This document shows positions 63,006 to 64,000 of a stretch of DNA of 64,000 bases, piece after piece. Source of the DNA: Microbacterium phyllosphaerae. Lineage in GTDB: Bacteria > Actinomycetota > Actinomycetes > Actinomycetales > Microbacteriaceae. The position numbers were made by a program, and so were the translations under genes. The notes under the pieces were generated by a model, which was given only the letters and a program-made list of their open reading frames with translations, had not been told where the DNA came from and ran no database searches. The stretch's first letter is position 1, and every line of letters begins with the position of its first letter. The stretch covers positions 3,038,001-3,102,000 of the forward strand of contig NZ_JAGIOA010000001.1 in the NCBI RefSeq assembly GCF_017876435.1, read 5' to 3'.

Positions 63006-64000
63006 TTACTGGTACGACTTCACGATCTCGAGGAGGCTCGGCACGTTGGCGTAAGCCTCGGCTGCGTTCTCCTTGGTGACGATGATCGGGTCGAGCAGGT
63101 AGGCCGGAACGACCTTGGCACCGTTGTCGTACGACTCGGTGTCGTTGACGTCGACCTCGTCGCCCTTCTGGAGCTGGCCGACCATCTTGATCGACTGCTC
63201 GACGAGCAGCGCGGTGTCCTTGTTGATCGTGGAGTACTGGATGCCCTCCATGATCGACTTCACCGACTCGACCTCGGAGTCCTGACCCGTGACGACCGGA
63301 ACCGGCTTGCCGGCCTGCTGCACCGAGGTGATGATGGCGCGAGCAAGGGTGTCGTTCGGGGACAGAACGCCGTCGATCACGGTGTCACCGCTGTACGACG
63401 AGGTGAGGATCGTGTCCATGCGGTTCTGCGCGTTCTCGGGAAGCCATCCCTCGGTCGCGGTCTGCGCGATCTCGGTCTGACCGGAGACGACCTTCAGGGT
63501 GCCGTCGTCGATCTTCGGCTTCAGCACGTCCATGGCGCCGTCGAAGAAGACCTTCGAGTTGGCGTCATCGGGCGAGCCCGAGAAGAGCTCGATGTTGTAC
63601 GGAGCCTCGTGACCCGCACGCTCGGCGAGGCCGTCGAGCAGAGCCTGGCCCTGCAGCTGACCGACCTTGAAGTTGTCGAAAGCGACGTAGTAGTCGACGG
63701 CCTCGGTGTTCTCGATGAGGCGGTCGTACGCGATCACGTATGCGCCGGCGTCCTTGGCCGCCTGCACCTGCGTGGCCAGCTGCTTGCCGTCCTTCGCGCC
63801 GATGATGATGACCTTGGCACCGTTCTGGACCATGGCCTGGATCTGGTTCTGCTGCTCGGCGACGGTGTTGCTCGCGGGAGCGTACTGGACGTCAGCCTTG
63901 AAGCCGGCCTTCTCCAGTCCGTCGGTGAACAGCTGTCCGGCAAGGACCCAGTTCTCACTGGTCTTGTCGGGAAGAGCGACGCCGATCGAGGAGTCGGCTG
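63006..64000 (-). CDS. Sugar ABC transporter substrate-binding protein (ChvE/XylF-like), N-terminus outside window
   Basis: The frame stays open to base 64000, giving 331 complete codons of the C-terminal part. RbsB-type periplasmic-binding fold with NGAKVIIIGAKDGKQL, AYDRLIENTEAVDYYVAFDN, and VLSPNDTLARAIITS, closest in feel to multiple-sugar/xylose-binding ChvE and XylF proteins. Signal peptide and start are beyond the window. Partner ATPase and permease would lie downstream of other genes, not here, since 3' neighbours are unrelated. Confidence 0.85.
   Translation of the reverse strand, partial: ADSSIGVALPDKTSENWVLAGQLFTDGLEKAGFKADVQYAPASNTVAEQQNQIQAMVQNGAKVIIIGAKDGKQLATQVQAAKDAGAYVIAYDRLIENTEAVDYYVAFDNFKVGQLQGQALLDGLAERAGHEAPYNIELFSGSPDDANSKVFFDGAMDVLKPKIDDGTLKVVSGQTEIAQTATEGWLPENAQNRMDTILTSSYSGDTVIDGVLSPNDTLARAIITSVQQAGKPVPVVTGQDSEVESVKSIMEGIQYSTINKDTALLVEQSIKMVGQLQKGDEVDVNDTESYDNGAKVVPAYLLDPIIVTKENAAEAYANVPSLLEIVKSYQ

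Overview
The window is a gene-dense, high-GC stretch of an actinobacterial chromosome. Gene content points to the Microbacteriaceae, most probably Microbacterium (inference; no 16S rRNA is present). Supporting signs are the very high GC content, many GTG starts, DUF222/HNH genes, many predicted leaderless mRNAs, and a backbone that (from memory) follows the Mycobacterium tuberculosis order accA3 - lpdA - purine nucleoside phosphorylase - pmmB - add/deoA/cdd - sdhCDAB - trpS. Both window edges cut genes: an acyl-CoA carboxylase alpha subunit at the left and a sugar-binding protein at the right.

Layout. 1-5.8 kb: carboxylase alpha subunit, a convergent LpdA-type quinone reductase, then a nucleoside-phosphate operon (PNP, phosphohexomutase/phosphopentomutase, HPr-like protein). 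5.8-13.4 kb: mannitol utilisation, with a PRD regulator divergent from an operon of orphan EIIB, HPr, Enzyme I, MtlA (EIICB), MtlF (EIIA) and MtlD. 13.5-15.6 kb: a flavin monooxygenase and a membrane-anchored hydrolase. 15.6-24.8 kb (minus): nucleoside uptake and salvage, with a BMP-type lipoprotein, ABC ATPase, two permeases, cytidine deaminase, thymidine phosphorylase, adenosine deaminase and a PfkB kinase. 24.9-27.3 kb: divergent manC and a secreted CAP-domain/FG-GAP protein. 27.5-31 kb: sdhCDAB. 31-36.7 kb: BrkB-like protein, exonuclease III, TrpRS, a proline-rich membrane protein, Pth and L25. 36.9-46.7 kb: apparent insertion into the ancestral glmU-prs-rplY-pth cluster, carrying gnd, a MacB-like ABC exporter facing a two-component system, a 30-bp tandem repeat array, and a three-gene flavin electron-transfer module (FMN-binding lipoprotein, ApbE, NqrB/RnfD-like/FNR fusion). 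46.7-49.3 kb: prs, glmU and tRNA-Gln. 49.4-58.2 kb: MarR regulator, pseudouridine synthase, methionine ABC importer (metQ-metN-metI), Na+/H+ antiporter, ABC-F ATPase and a hydrolase. 58.3-62.9 kb: accessory island with a DUF222/HNH protein behind a LexA-like box, two related lipoproteins, a secreted protein and a spermidine-synthase-like protein. 63.0-64.0 kb: sugar-binding protein.

How the parts work together. The nucleoside importer feeds cdd, add, deoA and PNP. Their sugar phosphates can pass through the phosphomutase, and the released sugars support central metabolism with gnd and prs. Mannitol enters through a PTS whose general proteins are encoded in the same operon. The most noteworthy signals are the recurring -10 hexamer ending 6-7 nt before start codons (leaderless transcripts), the glmU start codon 1 nt past the end of tRNA-Gln, the LexA-like box before the HNH gene, the flavin module, and the repeat array with one inverted unit.
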